In this document: positions 8,061-15,879 of the stretch, one piece after another
Layout: every line of letters starts with the position of its first letter
Position numbering within the stretch: the first letter of the stretch is position 1
Assembly (NCBI RefSeq): GCF_001468225.1
Contig: NZ_LNRU01000003.1
Span: forward strand, 432,253-496,252
Length of the DNA stretch: 64,000 bases
Direction: 5' to 3'
Origin: Sphingopyxis sp. H053
Lineage (GTDB): Bacteria; Pseudomonadota; Alphaproteobacteria; Sphingomonadales; Sphingomonadaceae
The notes under the pieces: model-generated
The model's input: the letters and a program-made list of their open reading frames with translations, nothing else
Told to the model about the DNA's origin: nothing
Database searches by the model: none
Program-made: the position numbers and the translations under genes

Positions 8061-9047
8061 ATGCAAGCGATCGAAGCCTTTATCGAAAGCCAGGGCGGAC
8101 CCGAGGTCATCGACTGGCGCGAGGTGACGCTTGGCGAACCCGGCCCCGGCCAGGTGCTGCTGCGACAGACCGCGGTCGGGCTCAACTATCTCGACACCTA
8201 TCACCGCGACGGCACCTATCCCGTTCCGCTGCCGAGCGGGCTTGGCGTCGAATCGGCGGGTGAAGTCATCGCCGTCGGCGCCGACGTCCACGGCCTCCAG
8301 CCCGGCGACCGCGTTGCGACCTTCGGCCCCGAACGCACCGCCTATGCCAGCGCGCGGATCGTCGGCGCGGCCTCGCTGTTCAAGCTCCCCGCCGACATCG
8401 ACGATGAAACCGCCGCCGCCGCGCTGCTGAAAGCCTGCACCGTCGAAATGCTCGTCGAACGCTGCGCGAAGGTTCAGGCCGGCTCGCCCGTGCTCGTCCA
8501 CGCCGCCGCGGGCGGGGTCGGGCTCATCCTCGTCCAGTGGCTGAAGGCGATCGGCGCAACGGTGATCGGCACCGTCAGCACCGAGGCCAAGGCGCACACC
8601 GCGCGCGAAGCCGGCGCCGACCATGTGCTGATGTACAAGAGCGACGACGTCGCGGCGCATGTCCGCGAGATCACCGACGGTCAAGGGGTGCCGGTGACCT
8701 TCGACGGCATCGGCATGGCGACGTGGGAGGTGTCGCTAAAGGCCACCGCGCGGCGCGGGCTGATCGTCAGCTACGGCAATGCCGGCGGCCCGGTGACCGG
8801 CGTCAATCTCGGCGTCCTCGCACAGCACGGATCGCAGTTCGTCACGCGCCCGACGCTGTTCGATTATTACCACCTTCCTGGCGAGCGCGCCGCGGGCGCC
8901 GCGCGTGTGTTCGAGATGATCGAAAGCGGCGCGGTGCAGATCACCGTCGGCCAGCGCTATTCGCTACAGGACGCCGCGCGCGCCCACGCCGATTTGCAGG
9001 CCGGGCGCACGACGGGGTCGACGCTGTTGATTCCGGAGCATTCCTAA
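8061..9047 (+). CDS. NADPH:quinone oxidoreductase family (MDR superfamily)
   Basis: A 328-residue zinc-independent medium-chain dehydrogenase of the QOR type. The N terminus (MQAIEAFIESQGGPEVIDW) and the block VGLNYLDTYHRDGTYP are characteristic, and the nucleotide-binding motif is HAAAGGVGLILVQWLKAIGA. It lacks the zinc-ligand pattern of alcohol dehydrogenases. It likely reduces quinones or enones with NADPH in the cytoplasm. The ATG at 8061 is chosen because CAGGAGA lies upstream. An inverted repeat follows the stop directly. Confidence 0.9.
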   Translation: MQAIEAFIESQGGPEVIDWREVTLGEPGPGQVLLRQTAVGLNYLDTYHRDGTYPVPLPSGLGVESAGEVIAVGADVHGLQPGDRVATFGPERTAYASARIVGAASLFKLPADIDDETAAAALLKACTVEMLVERCAKVQAGSPVLVHAAAGGVGLILVQWLKAIGATVIGTVSTEAKAHTAREAGADHVLMYKSDDVAAHVREITDGQGVPVTFDGIGMATWEVSLKATARRGLIVSYGNAGGPVTGVNLGVLAQHGSQFVTRPTLFDYYHLPGERAAGAARVFEMIESGAVQITVGQRYSLQDAARAHADLQAGRTTGSTLLIPEHS

Positions 9048-9048
9048 C

Positions 9049-9126
9049 CGTCGCCCCCGCGAAGGCGGGGGCCGCTGGAGATGTAGCAAAAGGCCGATAG
9101 CGGCCCCCGCCTTCGCGGGGGGCGAC
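9049..9126. repeat. Intergenic inverted repeat, CCCCCGCGAAGGCGGGGG family
   Basis: Long arms containing GTCGCCCCCGCGAAGGCGGG and its complement around a spacer with TAGCAAAAGGCCGA. A near copy, including the spacer (TAGCGCAAGGCCGA), lies at 25587-25664. It sits between the convergent qor and fghA genes and could terminate both. Confidence 0.88.
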
Positions 9127-9127
9127 G

Positions 9128-9976
9128 TTACGCCTTCAACCGCTCCGCATGCCACGCGACATGCTCGGCCAGAAAGGTCGAGATGAAGTAATAGCTGTGG
9201 TCATATCCCGGCTGCATCCGGATCTCGGCCTTCTGCCCCGCGCGTTCGCACGCCGCGACCAGCAATTCGGTCTTGAGCTGCTCGGCGAGGAAATTATCGG
9301 CGTCACCCTGATCGACGAGCAGGTCGGGCACGCGCAGCCCCTGATCGAGCAGCGCGCACGCATCATAGGCGTGCCAGTCCTCGCGGTTGTTCCCGAGATA
9401 ATTGCCGAGCGCCTTCTCGCCCCACGGGCATTGCAGCGGCGCGACGATCGGCGAGAAGGCCGAGACCGAACGAAAGCGATCCTGATTGCGGAGACCAATT
9501 GTCAATGCGCCATGCCCGCCCATCGAGTGGCCGGTGATCGCCTGCCGCGTCAGGTCCGCGGCCGCAAAATTGCGCAGCACCAGCGAAGGCAGCTCATCCT
9601 CGATGTACGAGCGCATGCGGTAATTCTTCGCCCACGGCTCTTCGGTCGCATCGACATAGAAACCCGCGCCCAGCCCGAAATCCCATGCGGCATCGGGATC
9701 GTCGGGAACACCCTCGCCGCGCGGGCTGGTGTCGGGCGCGATGAAGATCACGCCATGTTCGGCGCACGCAGCGCGATATTCGCCCTTTTCCATCACATTG
9801 GCGTGGGTGCAGGTCAGCCCCGACAGATACCAGAGAACCGGAAGCTTCGCGCCTTCCGCATGGTCGGGAACGAAGACCGCAAAAATCATGTCGGTGCCGG
9901 TGGTCGTGCTCGCATGCTTGTACACGGCCTGCGTGCCGCCATGGCTGCGAACGGTGGAGAGGGTTTCGAGGGTCAT
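9128..9976 (-). CDS. fghA: S-formylglutathione hydrolase
   Basis: A 282-residue esterase-D-type hydrolase that splits S-formylglutathione to formate and glutathione, the second step of glutathione-dependent formaldehyde oxidation. The nucleophile is Ser151 in GHSMGGHGA; family motifs YLSGLTCTHANVMEK, APDTSPRGEG and the late GYDHSYYFI (catalytic His) are present. The length matches the family. The start (ATG 9976, with AGGA upstream) overlaps the stop of the ProX-like gene by 4 bases. The step-one enzyme, adhC, lies about 2.3 kb upstream on the same strand, which supports the assignment. Confidence 0.95.
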   Translation of the reverse strand: MTLETLSTVRSHGGTQAVYKHASTTTGTDMIFAVFVPDHAEGAKLPVLWYLSGLTCTHANVMEKGEYRAACAEHGVIFIAPDTSPRGEGVPDDPDAAWDFGLGAGFYVDATEEPWAKNYRMRSYIEDELPSLVLRNFAAADLTRQAITGHSMGGHGALTIGLRNQDRFRSVSAFSPIVAPLQCPWGEKALGNYLGNNREDWHAYDACALLDQGLRVPDLLVDQGDADNFLAEQLKTELLVAACERAGQKAEIRMQPGYDHSYYFISTFLAEHVAWHAERLKA

Positions 9977-10479
9977 GATTCTTCCTGCACAGGGATGGCG
10001 GCGACAAGTGGCTGATGCCCCCAATGACGCAGCAGGTCGAGGATCGTTGCGCCCGGCAGCCCGAGCGTCGCGGTGTTGCGCAGCGGATGGACGTTGACCG
10101 TTTCCGCTATCGCCAGCACTTCGTCGAGCACGATGGTGATGCTTCCGGGCACCGCATTGATCGCCGCGAGCGGCGTCACCGACCCCGGCGAAATGCCGAG
10201 CAATCGCTCCATATCCTCGGCCTTGCCGAAGCTCACATGCTTGCACCCGATCGCGCCGGGCAGTGCCTTCAGATTGACGCGCGCGTCGGACGGCACGGTG
10301 ACGAGCCAGAAGGCGCCGCTTTTGTCCTTCAGGAACAGATTCTTGGTGTGCGCCCCCGGCATCGCGGCGTGCACCGCGTCGCTCTCGGCAACGGTGAACA
10401 CCGCTTCATGTTCGTGCGCGGCAAAGGGGATCGCGAGCACGCCCAAATCGGCCAGCAATCCCGCTTCGCCTCGCATCAT
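9973..10479 (-). CDS. ProX/YbaK-type aminoacyl-tRNA deacylase
   Basis: A 168-residue freestanding prolyl-tRNA synthetase-associated (YbaK/ProX) editing domain. Features include HTKNLFLKDKSGAFWLVTVP around residues 43-62, where the family-conserved Lys (K46) lies, and the SPGSVTPLAAIN block. Members hydrolyse mischarged Ala-tRNAPro or related products. Its place inside a formaldehyde-detoxification cluster is not obviously functional; it overlaps fghA by 4 bases and starts 9 bases after the VOC gene, so it is co-transcribed. Confidence 0.88.
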   Translation of the reverse strand: MMRGEAGLLADLGVLAIPFAAHEHEAVFTVAESDAVHAAMPGAHTKNLFLKDKSGAFWLVTVPSDARVNLKALPGAIGCKHVSFGKAEDMERLLGISPGSVTPLAAINAVPGSITIVLDEVLAIAETVNVHPLRNTATLGLPGATILDLLRHWGHQPLVAAIPVQEES

Positions 10480-10488
10480 ATTATCGGC

Positions 10489-10869
10489 TCAGACGACGCG
10501 GTGGAGCGCGCAGAGCTTGTTGCCCGACGGATCGCGCAGGTAAGCGAGATAGAGCTGGCCGAACCCGCCTTCGCGCACGCCCGGCGGATCTTCGATCGAA
10601 GTGCCGCCGTTGGCGACGCCGGCGTCGTGCCACGCCTTGGCCTGCTCGGGACCTTCCATCGCAAAGCCGATCGTGCAGCCGTTGCCCGCGGTCGCGGGTT
10701 CGCCGTCGATCGGCGCACCGACGAGGAACAGCCCGCCATTGTACATATAGATCAGGCGGCCCTTGTCGTCGGTGATCGCGGGCTTGCCGCCGATCGCCTG
10801 AAAGGTCGCGTCATAGAATTTCTTGGCGGCTTCGAGGTCGTTCGCCCCGACCATATTGTGACTGTACAT
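10489..10869 (-). CDS. VOC-family (glyoxalase-like) protein
   Basis: A 126-residue vicinal oxygen chelate protein (MYSHNMVGANDLEAAKKFYDA start, KGRLIYMYNG, LYLAYLRDPSGNKLCALHR end). Putative metal ligands are the early His and the late Glu/His positions usual in the fold. It is a paralogue of the VOC gene at 11850-12233: both end in YLAYLRDPxGNKLCAxHR. Its strong ribosome binding site (GGAGGAG) precedes the ATG at 10869. Reaction unknown; the position suggests handling of a formaldehyde- or glutathione-derived adduct. Confidence 0.85.
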   Translation of the reverse strand: MYSHNMVGANDLEAAKKFYDATFQAIGGKPAITDDKGRLIYMYNGGLFLVGAPIDGEPATAGNGCTIGFAMEGPEQAKAWHDAGVANGGTSIEDPPGVREGGFGQLYLAYLRDPSGNKLCALHRVV

Positions 10870-10980
10870 CGCCTTTTGCTCCTCCTGATTTTGGTTGCGA
10901 ATCGATACCTACGCTGTCCCGCCGGGCAGGACCAGCCGCCATTCTGTCCGGGATTCGTCAAAAATGATGAACCGGGGCTC

Positions 10981-11850
10981 CTAACGGAAAACCACCGTCT
11001 TGCGGCCATCGATCAGCACGCGCTGTTCGGCGACCCAGCGCACCGCGCGCGCCAGCACCTGCGCCTCGGTATCCCGGCCGATGCGGATCAGTTCGTCCAC
11101 CGAATCGCGGTGATCGACGCGCTCGACCGCCTGTTCGATGATCGGCCCCTCGTCGAGGTCGCTCGTCACGAAATGCGCGGTCGCGCCGATCAGCTTGACC
11201 CCGCGCTCGTGCGCGCGGTGATAGGGTTTGGCGCCCTTGAAGCCCGGCAGGAAGCTGTGGTGGATGTTGATGCAGCGCCCCGACAGCTTCGCCGACAGAT
11301 CCTGCGACAGCACCTGCATATAGCGCGCGAGCACCAGATGCTCGGCGCCCGCATCGGCCATGATCTGCAGGATCGCCGCTTCCTGCTCGGCGCGATTGGC
11401 GTCGCTGACCGGCAGGTGATGGAAGGGCACGCCGTGCCATTCGGTCAGCCGCCGCTGATGCTCGTGGTTCGACACCACCGCGGCGATGTCGATCGCGAGA
11501 TTGCCCGTCGACCAGCGGTGGAGCAGGTCGTTGAGGCAATGGCTGCCCTGCGACACCGCGATGACGAAGCGCGGCTTAATGCGTCGGTCGCTGATCCGCG
11601 CGTCCATCGCGAAACGATCGACGATCGGCGCGAAGGCTTCCTGTACCGCGGCCAGCTCGCCCGGAAAGCGCGGCCCCGCGCCGCGGAACTCGACGCGCAT
11701 GAAAAAGCGCCCCGAATCGAGGTCGGCATATTGCTGGCTGTCGAGGATGAAGCCGTCGCGTTCCGCGAGCAGCCCGGTCACCGCCGCGACGATACCGACC
11801 GCATCGACGCAGCTGAAAGTCAGGACAAAGGCGGGCTGGTCCATTTCCAT
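10981..11850 (-). CDS. purU: Formyltetrahydrofolate deformylase
   Basis: A 289-residue PurU: an N-terminal ACT domain (residues about 7-85, VLTFSCVDAVGIVAAVTGLL) and a C-terminal formyltransferase-type hydrolase domain with VSNHEHQRRLTEWHGVPFHHLP, NIHHSFLPGFKGAKPYHRAHERGVKLIGATAHFV, and the catalytic Asn/His/Asp set of the family (N and H in INIHHS; D in SDLDEGPII). It hydrolyses 10-formyl-THF to formate and THF. Being between adhC and fghA, it links folate one-carbon units to the formate pool. The start shares one base with the upstream stop (TGATG). Confidence 0.93.
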   Translation of the reverse strand: MEMDQPAFVLTFSCVDAVGIVAAVTGLLAERDGFILDSQQYADLDSGRFFMRVEFRGAGPRFPGELAAVQEAFAPIVDRFAMDARISDRRIKPRFVIAVSQGSHCLNDLLHRWSTGNLAIDIAAVVSNHEHQRRLTEWHGVPFHHLPVSDANRAEQEAAILQIMADAGAEHLVLARYMQVLSQDLSAKLSGRCINIHHSFLPGFKGAKPYHRAHERGVKLIGATAHFVTSDLDEGPIIEQAVERVDHRDSVDELIRIGRDTEAQVLARAVRWVAEQRVLIDGRKTVVFR

Positions 11851-12233
11851 CACGCCAGCCGGTGCGTCGCGCACAGCTTGTTCCCGGCGGGATCGCGCAG
11901 ATAGGCGAGATAGACCGTCCGTCCTGCGGTGACCTGACGAATGCCCGGCGGGTCCTCGATCATCGTGCCGCCGTTCGCCGCGCCCGCGGCGTGCCAGGCA
12001 TCGACCGCCCCGGTCGACGCCGCGACGAAACCCAGCGTTCCGCCATTGGCCCCGCTCGCGGTTTCGCCATTGAGCGGCTTCGTCAGCAAAAAGCGCCCGC
12101 CGGCGTGCGAATAGATGAGCCGGCCCCATTCGTCGACGACGCCCGGCGACACCCCGAGCGCGCCCAGCGCCGCGTCATAGAAACGGCGCGCGGCTTCGAT
12201 ATCGTCGGCGCCCAGCGCCACATGGCTGAACAT
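11850..12233 (-). CDS. VOC-family (glyoxalase-like) protein
   Basis: A 127-residue VOC protein (MFSHVALGADDIEAARRFYDAAL, GRLIYSHAGGRF, YLAYLRDPAGNKLCATH). The ATG at 12233 is chosen by homology to the paralogue at 10489 and because GAGG lies upstream; a longer in-frame start would overlap adhC. Located between adhC (7 bases upstream) and purU (TGATG overlap), it is a fixed part of the formaldehyde cluster. Catalytic role unknown. Confidence 0.85.
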   Translation of the reverse strand: MFSHVALGADDIEAARRFYDAALGALGVSPGVVDEWGRLIYSHAGGRFLLTKPLNGETASGANGGTLGFVAASTGAVDAWHAAGAANGGTMIEDPPGIRQVTAGRTVYLAYLRDPAGNKLCATHRLA

Positions 12234-12240
12234 GCCGACC

Positions 12241-13353
12241 TCAGAACACCACGACCGAACGAATGCTCTCACCCGCATGCATCAGGTCAAAGCCCTTGTT
12301 GATCTCTTCGAGCCCCATAACGTGCGTGATCATCGGGTCGATCTCGATCTTGCCAGTCATATACATGTCGACGATCTTCGGCACGTCGGTGCGGCCCTTT
12401 GCGCCGCCGAACGCGGTGCCGCGCCAGTTGCGCCCGGTGACGAGCTGGAACGGCCGCGTCGCGATTTCCTTGCCCGCCTCGGCGACGCCGATGATGATCG
12501 AGGTGCCCCAGCCGCGGTGGCAGGCTTCGAGCGCGGTGCGCATCACTTCGGTATTGCCCGTGGCGTCGAAGGTGTAATCGGCGCCGCCGTCGGTCAGCTG
12601 CACGATCGCGGCGACCGTGTCTTCGCGGCTCATACCCTTGGTGTTGAGGAAGTCGGTCATGCCGAACTTGCGGCCCCATTCCTCGCGCGCGGGGTTGATG
12701 TCGACGCCGATGATCTTGTCGGCACCGGCAAGCCGTGCGCCCTGGATCACGTTGAGCCCGATGCCGCCGAGCCCGAAGACGACGACATTGTCGCCGACCT
12801 GCACCTTCGCGGTATTGATCACCGCGCCAACGCCCGTGGTGACGCCGCAGCCGATGTAGCAGCTCGACTGGAACGGCGCGTCCTCGCGGATCTTCGCGAC
12901 CGCGATCTCGGGCAGCACGGTGAAGTTCGAGAAGGTCGAGCAGCCCATATAATGGAAGATCGGCTGGCCCTTGTAGGAAAAGCGCGTCGTGCCGTCGGGC
13001 ATAAGCCCCTTGCCCTGCGTCGCGCGGATCGCGGTGCAGAGGTTGGTCTTGCCCGACAGGCAGCTTTTGCACTGGCGGCATTCGGGGGTGTAGAGCGGGA
13101 TCACATGGTCGCCGGGCTTCACCGATGTAACGCCCGCGCCGACCTCGCGCACGACGCCCGCGCCCTCATGCCCCAGCACGCTCGGGAAGATGCCCTCGCT
13201 GTCAAAGCCGTCGAGCGTGTACGCGTCGGTGTGGCAGATCCCCGTCGCCATGATCTCGACCAGCACCTCGCCCGCCTTGGGGCCTTCGAGGTCCAGCTCG
13301 ACGATCTCGAGCGGCTTCTTCGCTTCGAACGCAACGGCGGCACGGGTCTTCAT
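12241..13353 (-). CDS. adhC: S-(hydroxymethyl)glutathione dehydrogenase (class III ADH)
   Basis: A 370-residue zinc alcohol dehydrogenase. Catalytic zinc ligands lie in [16 protein letters not shown] (Cys), LGHEGAGVV (His-Glu) and the later Cys of [12 protein letters not shown]. Four structural zinc cysteines are in [16 protein letters not shown]. The Rossmann motif is [15 protein letters not shown]. It oxidises the spontaneous formaldehyde-glutathione adduct to S-formylglutathione with NAD+. The ATG at 13353 follows GGGAGA. It appears to be the first gene of the adhC-VOC-purU-VOC-ProX-fghA cluster. Confidence 0.95.
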   Translation of the reverse strand: MKTRAAVAFEAKKPLEIVELDLEGPKAGEVLVEIMATGICHTDAYTLDGFDSEGIFPSVLGHEGAGVVREVGAGVTSVKPGDHVIPLYTPECRQCKSCLSGKTNLCTAIRATQGKGLMPDGTTRFSYKGQPIFHYMGCSTFSNFTVLPEIAVAKIREDAPFQSSCYIGCGVTTGVGAVINTAKVQVGDNVVVFGLGGIGLNVIQGARLAGADKIIGVDINPAREEWGRKFGMTDFLNTKGMSREDTVAAIVQLTDGGADYTFDATGNTEVMRTALEACHRGWGTSIIIGVAEAGKEIATRPFQLVTGRNWRGTAFGGAKGRTDVPKIVDMYMTGKIEIDPMITHVMGLEEINKGFDLMHAGESIRSVVVF

Positions 13354-13457
13354 GGCGTATCTCCCTTTCGCGCGTTCCCATCCCGCAAACGCCGCCGCAA
13401 TGCAAGAGCAAGCCCGCGGAAACATAGCTATGGCATCGCTGTCAGAAGATCAGCGCG

Positions 13458-14837
13458 TCAGCACTCCACCACGCTGACCGCGAGCCCGCCCTTCGACGTT
13501 TCCTTATATTTGTCGCGCATGTCGCGTCCGGTCTGCAGCATCGTCGCGATCACCGTGTCGAGGCTGACGACATGCGTGCCGTCGCCGATCATCGCGATGC
13601 GGCTCGCGTCGATCGCCTTGATCGACCCCATCGCGTTGCGCTCGATGCACGGGATCTGGACGAGCCCCCCGATCGGGTCGCAGGTCAGGCCGAGATTATG
13701 CTCCATGCCGATTTCGGCGGCATTTTCGACCTGTGCGTTGGTGCCCCCCAAAGCCGCGGTCAGCCCCGCCGCCGCCATCGAGCAGGCGACGCCGACCTCA
13801 CCCTGGCAGCCGACCTCGGCGCCCGAGATGCTGGCGTTGCGCTTGTAGAGCGCGCCGACCGCGCCCGCGGCGAGCAGGAAGGTGCGCACCCCCGCATCGT
13901 CGCCGCGATAGCCGCGCCGGTAGAAGCGGATCACCGCCGGAATGATCCCCGCCGCGCCATTGGTCGGCGCGGTGACGACCTTGCCGCCCGCGGCATTTTC
14001 CTCGTTCACCGCCATCGCCCACAGATTGATCCAGTCCATCATCGCGAGCGGGTCGGTCAGATTCGCCTCGTGGCGGTTGCGAATGTCGTCGGCGATCTGC
14101 GGCGCGCGGCGCTTGACCTTCAGCCCGCCGGGCAGGACCCCCGTGCTGCAGCAGCCCGCATCGATCGACGCGTCCATCGCCGCCGCGATCGCATCGAGCC
14201 CCGCGTTCACCTCGTCGAGGCTGCGATGCGCGAGCTCATTCTCGAGCATCATTTCGGCAAAGCTCTTGCCCGACGCCGCGCCCATGTCGAGCAGATCAGC
14301 GCCTGAAGTGAAAGCGAAAGGCAGCTCGACCTCATCCTCGGCACCGCGGCTGTTGCGCCCGGCCTCATCCTCATCGACGACGAAGCCGCCGCCGATCGAA
14401 AAATACATGCGCTTGGCGAGGATTTCGCCATCGCCGTCGCGCGCGGTGAAACTCATGGCATTGCTGTGAAACGGTTGGCGCTGGCGCATCTGGAAATGCA
14501 GGTCGCTTTTTGGTTGAAAGCGCGCGCGCTGGCGGCCGAGCAGGTAGATAAAGCCTTCGCTCTCCGCCCGGTCCCAATGCGCCTTGATCGCGGCGAGGCT
14601 GGTCGATGCGGGGATTTCGCCGGCGAGACCTGCAACGATCGCGGTGTCGGCGGCGTGGCCCTTGCCGGTCAACGCGAGCGAGCCATAAAGGTCGGCTTCG
14701 ACATGCACCGTCTTGCCAAGAAGCCCGGCCTCGTCGAGCCAGACGGTGAAACGCCGGGCGGCAACCATCGGGCCCACGGTATGCGAGCTGGAGGGTCCAA
14801 CACCGATTTTGAAGAGTTCGAACAGGCTGATCGTCAT
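13458..14837 (-). CDS. sdaA: L-serine ammonia-lyase, single-chain iron-sulfur type
   Basis: A 459-residue L-serine dehydratase that deaminates L-serine to pyruvate. The N-terminal beta domain begins SLFELFKIGVGPSSSHTVGP, a strict family signature. The alpha domain carries the [4Fe-4S] cysteines in GCCSTGVLPGGLK and CQGEVGVACSMAAAG, plus CDPIGGLVQIPCIERNA. ATG at 14837 is the family start; no good ribosome binding site is visible. It ends 104 bp before adhC on the same strand, so partial read-through is possible. Confidence 0.95.
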   Translation of the reverse strand: MTISLFELFKIGVGPSSSHTVGPMVAARRFTVWLDEAGLLGKTVHVEADLYGSLALTGKGHAADTAIVAGLAGEIPASTSLAAIKAHWDRAESEGFIYLLGRQRARFQPKSDLHFQMRQRQPFHSNAMSFTARDGDGEILAKRMYFSIGGGFVVDEDEAGRNSRGAEDEVELPFAFTSGADLLDMGAASGKSFAEMMLENELAHRSLDEVNAGLDAIAAAMDASIDAGCCSTGVLPGGLKVKRRAPQIADDIRNRHEANLTDPLAMMDWINLWAMAVNEENAAGGKVVTAPTNGAAGIIPAVIRFYRRGYRGDDAGVRTFLLAAGAVGALYKRNASISGAEVGCQGEVGVACSMAAAGLTAALGGTNAQVENAAEIGMEHNLGLTCDPIGGLVQIPCIERNAMGSIKAIDASRIAMIGDGTHVVSLDTVIATMLQTGRDMRDKYKETSKGGLAVSVVEC

Positions 14838-14910
14838 GGCGGCGCTATAGGAGAAGGCGGACGATCCCGATAGGCCCACGCGGGCCAATTTTCGTTACGG
14901 CTTGCAATAA

Positions 14911-15040
14911 ATCCTCCCTGTCGCGCAGCGATGGGGAGGGGGACCACCGAAGGTGGTGGAGGGGCAGCGACGGTGCGTCATTGCCCCTCCGTCAGCGCTT
15001 CGCGCCGCCACCTCCCCATCGCTTCGCCACAGGGAGGATC
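14911..15040. repeat. Intergenic inverted repeat, GATCCTCCCTGT-type long family
   Basis: Outer arms ATCCTCCCTGTCGCGCAGCG and CGCTTCGCCACAGGGAGGAT enclose GGGGAGG...GGTGGTGGAGGGG...CCCCTCC...CCACCTCCCC inner pairs. Related copies lie at 27801-27940 and 51509-51645. Each is about 130-140 bp and noncoding, between genes. Confidence 0.85.
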
Positions 15041-15046
15041 ATCAGA

Positions 15047-15661
15047 TCAGGCCGGATAGGTCCAGGTCGTATCGCGCGCGAAATTCTCCGCCGCGAAATC
15101 CCAGTTGAGCAGGTCGTCGACCACCGCGTCGACATAGGCCGGACGCAGGTTCTTGCGGTCGATATAATAGGCATGCTCCCACACGTCGATCACGAGCAAG
15201 GGCTTGATACCCGCAACCAGCTCGGTGCCCGCGTCGTGCGTGTCGGTGACCGACAGCGTGCCGTCGCGCGAGACGAGCCACGCCCAGCCCGACGCGAAAT
15301 GGTTGACCGCGGTTTCCTTGAGCTTCTTTTTCAGGTCATCGAGCGAACCGAAATCACGCTCGATCGCGGCGAGCAGATCATCCTTCGGCGCGGTCTTCGA
15401 CGGGCTCAGGCTTTCCCAATAGAAAGCGTGGTTCCACGCCTGCGCGGCATTGTTGAACAGGCCCTTGTTGCCCGATCCTTCGGCGTGGTGGACGATTTCT
15501 TCGAGCGGCTTCGACGCCAGCTCGGTGCCTTCGATCGCGGCGTTGGTCTTGTCGACATAGGCTTTGTGATGCTTGCCATGGTGCGTCGCCAGCGTGTCGG
15601 CCGAGATATGCGGCTCGAGCGCGTCCTGGGCGTACGGCAGGGGAGGATGGGCGATCGTCAT
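15047..15661 (-). CDS. sodB: Superoxide dismutase, Fe type
   Basis: A 204-residue Fe/Mn-family SOD. Metal ligands are in the family motifs: an early His (LEPHISADTLATHHGKHHKAYVD region), His in AAQAWNHAFYW, and Asp and His in LLVIDVWEHAYYID. The sequence around AAQAWNH is the iron-type form. I chose the ATG at 15661 because GGAG sits 6 bases upstream; an ATG at 15673 has no ribosome binding site. Cytoplasmic superoxide removal. It ends beside an inverted repeat. Confidence 0.95.
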   Translation of the reverse strand: MTIAHPPLPYAQDALEPHISADTLATHHGKHHKAYVDKTNAAIEGTELASKPLEEIVHHAEGSGNKGLFNNAAQAWNHAFYWESLSPSKTAPKDDLLAAIERDFGSLDDLKKKLKETAVNHFASGWAWLVSRDGTLSVTDTHDAGTELVAGIKPLLVIDVWEHAYYIDRKNLRPAYVDAVVDDLLNWDFAAENFARDTTWTYPA

Positions 15662-15755
15662 GGCAGTCTCCATTTTATTATCGAGGGGGTTTGCGGCCTT
15701 AAACTCGGTATCGCGGCCGCGGGTTGCAACCCTGTGACCGCAAATTTTCCTATTG

Positions 15756-15876
15756 CTCCCCTCCCTTTTAGGGAGGGGATAGGGGTGGGTCGCCGCAGGC
15801 GTTCTTCCTTGGCCGCCTACCCACCCGTGCTGCGAGTCACGTGCCTCGCAACACCCCCTCCCTAAAAGGGAGGGGA
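15756..15876. repeat. Intergenic inverted repeat, CCCCTCCCTTTTAGGGAGGGG
   Basis: Two hairpins, CCCCTCCC-TTTTA-GGGAGGGG near 15758-15778 and its mirror with CTAAA near 15854-15876, which also pair with each other. It lies upstream of sodB and after the DNA repair operon, and could terminate the operon. Confidence 0.8.
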
Positions 15877-15879
15877 GAA

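Noticed and set aside
10015..11904. A 629-codon plus-strand frame across the ProX, VOC and purU genes
   Set aside because: Runs through several confident minus-strand genes and has no family similarity.
12232..13848. A 538-codon plus-strand frame across adhC and the end of sdaA
   Set aside because: Antisense to adhC and sdaA, which have all catalytic residues.
14911..15040. Inverted repeat elements read as CRISPR or insertion-sequence ends
   Set aside because: No regular spacer-repeat array and no transposase; they are single palindromic elements in intergenic gaps.
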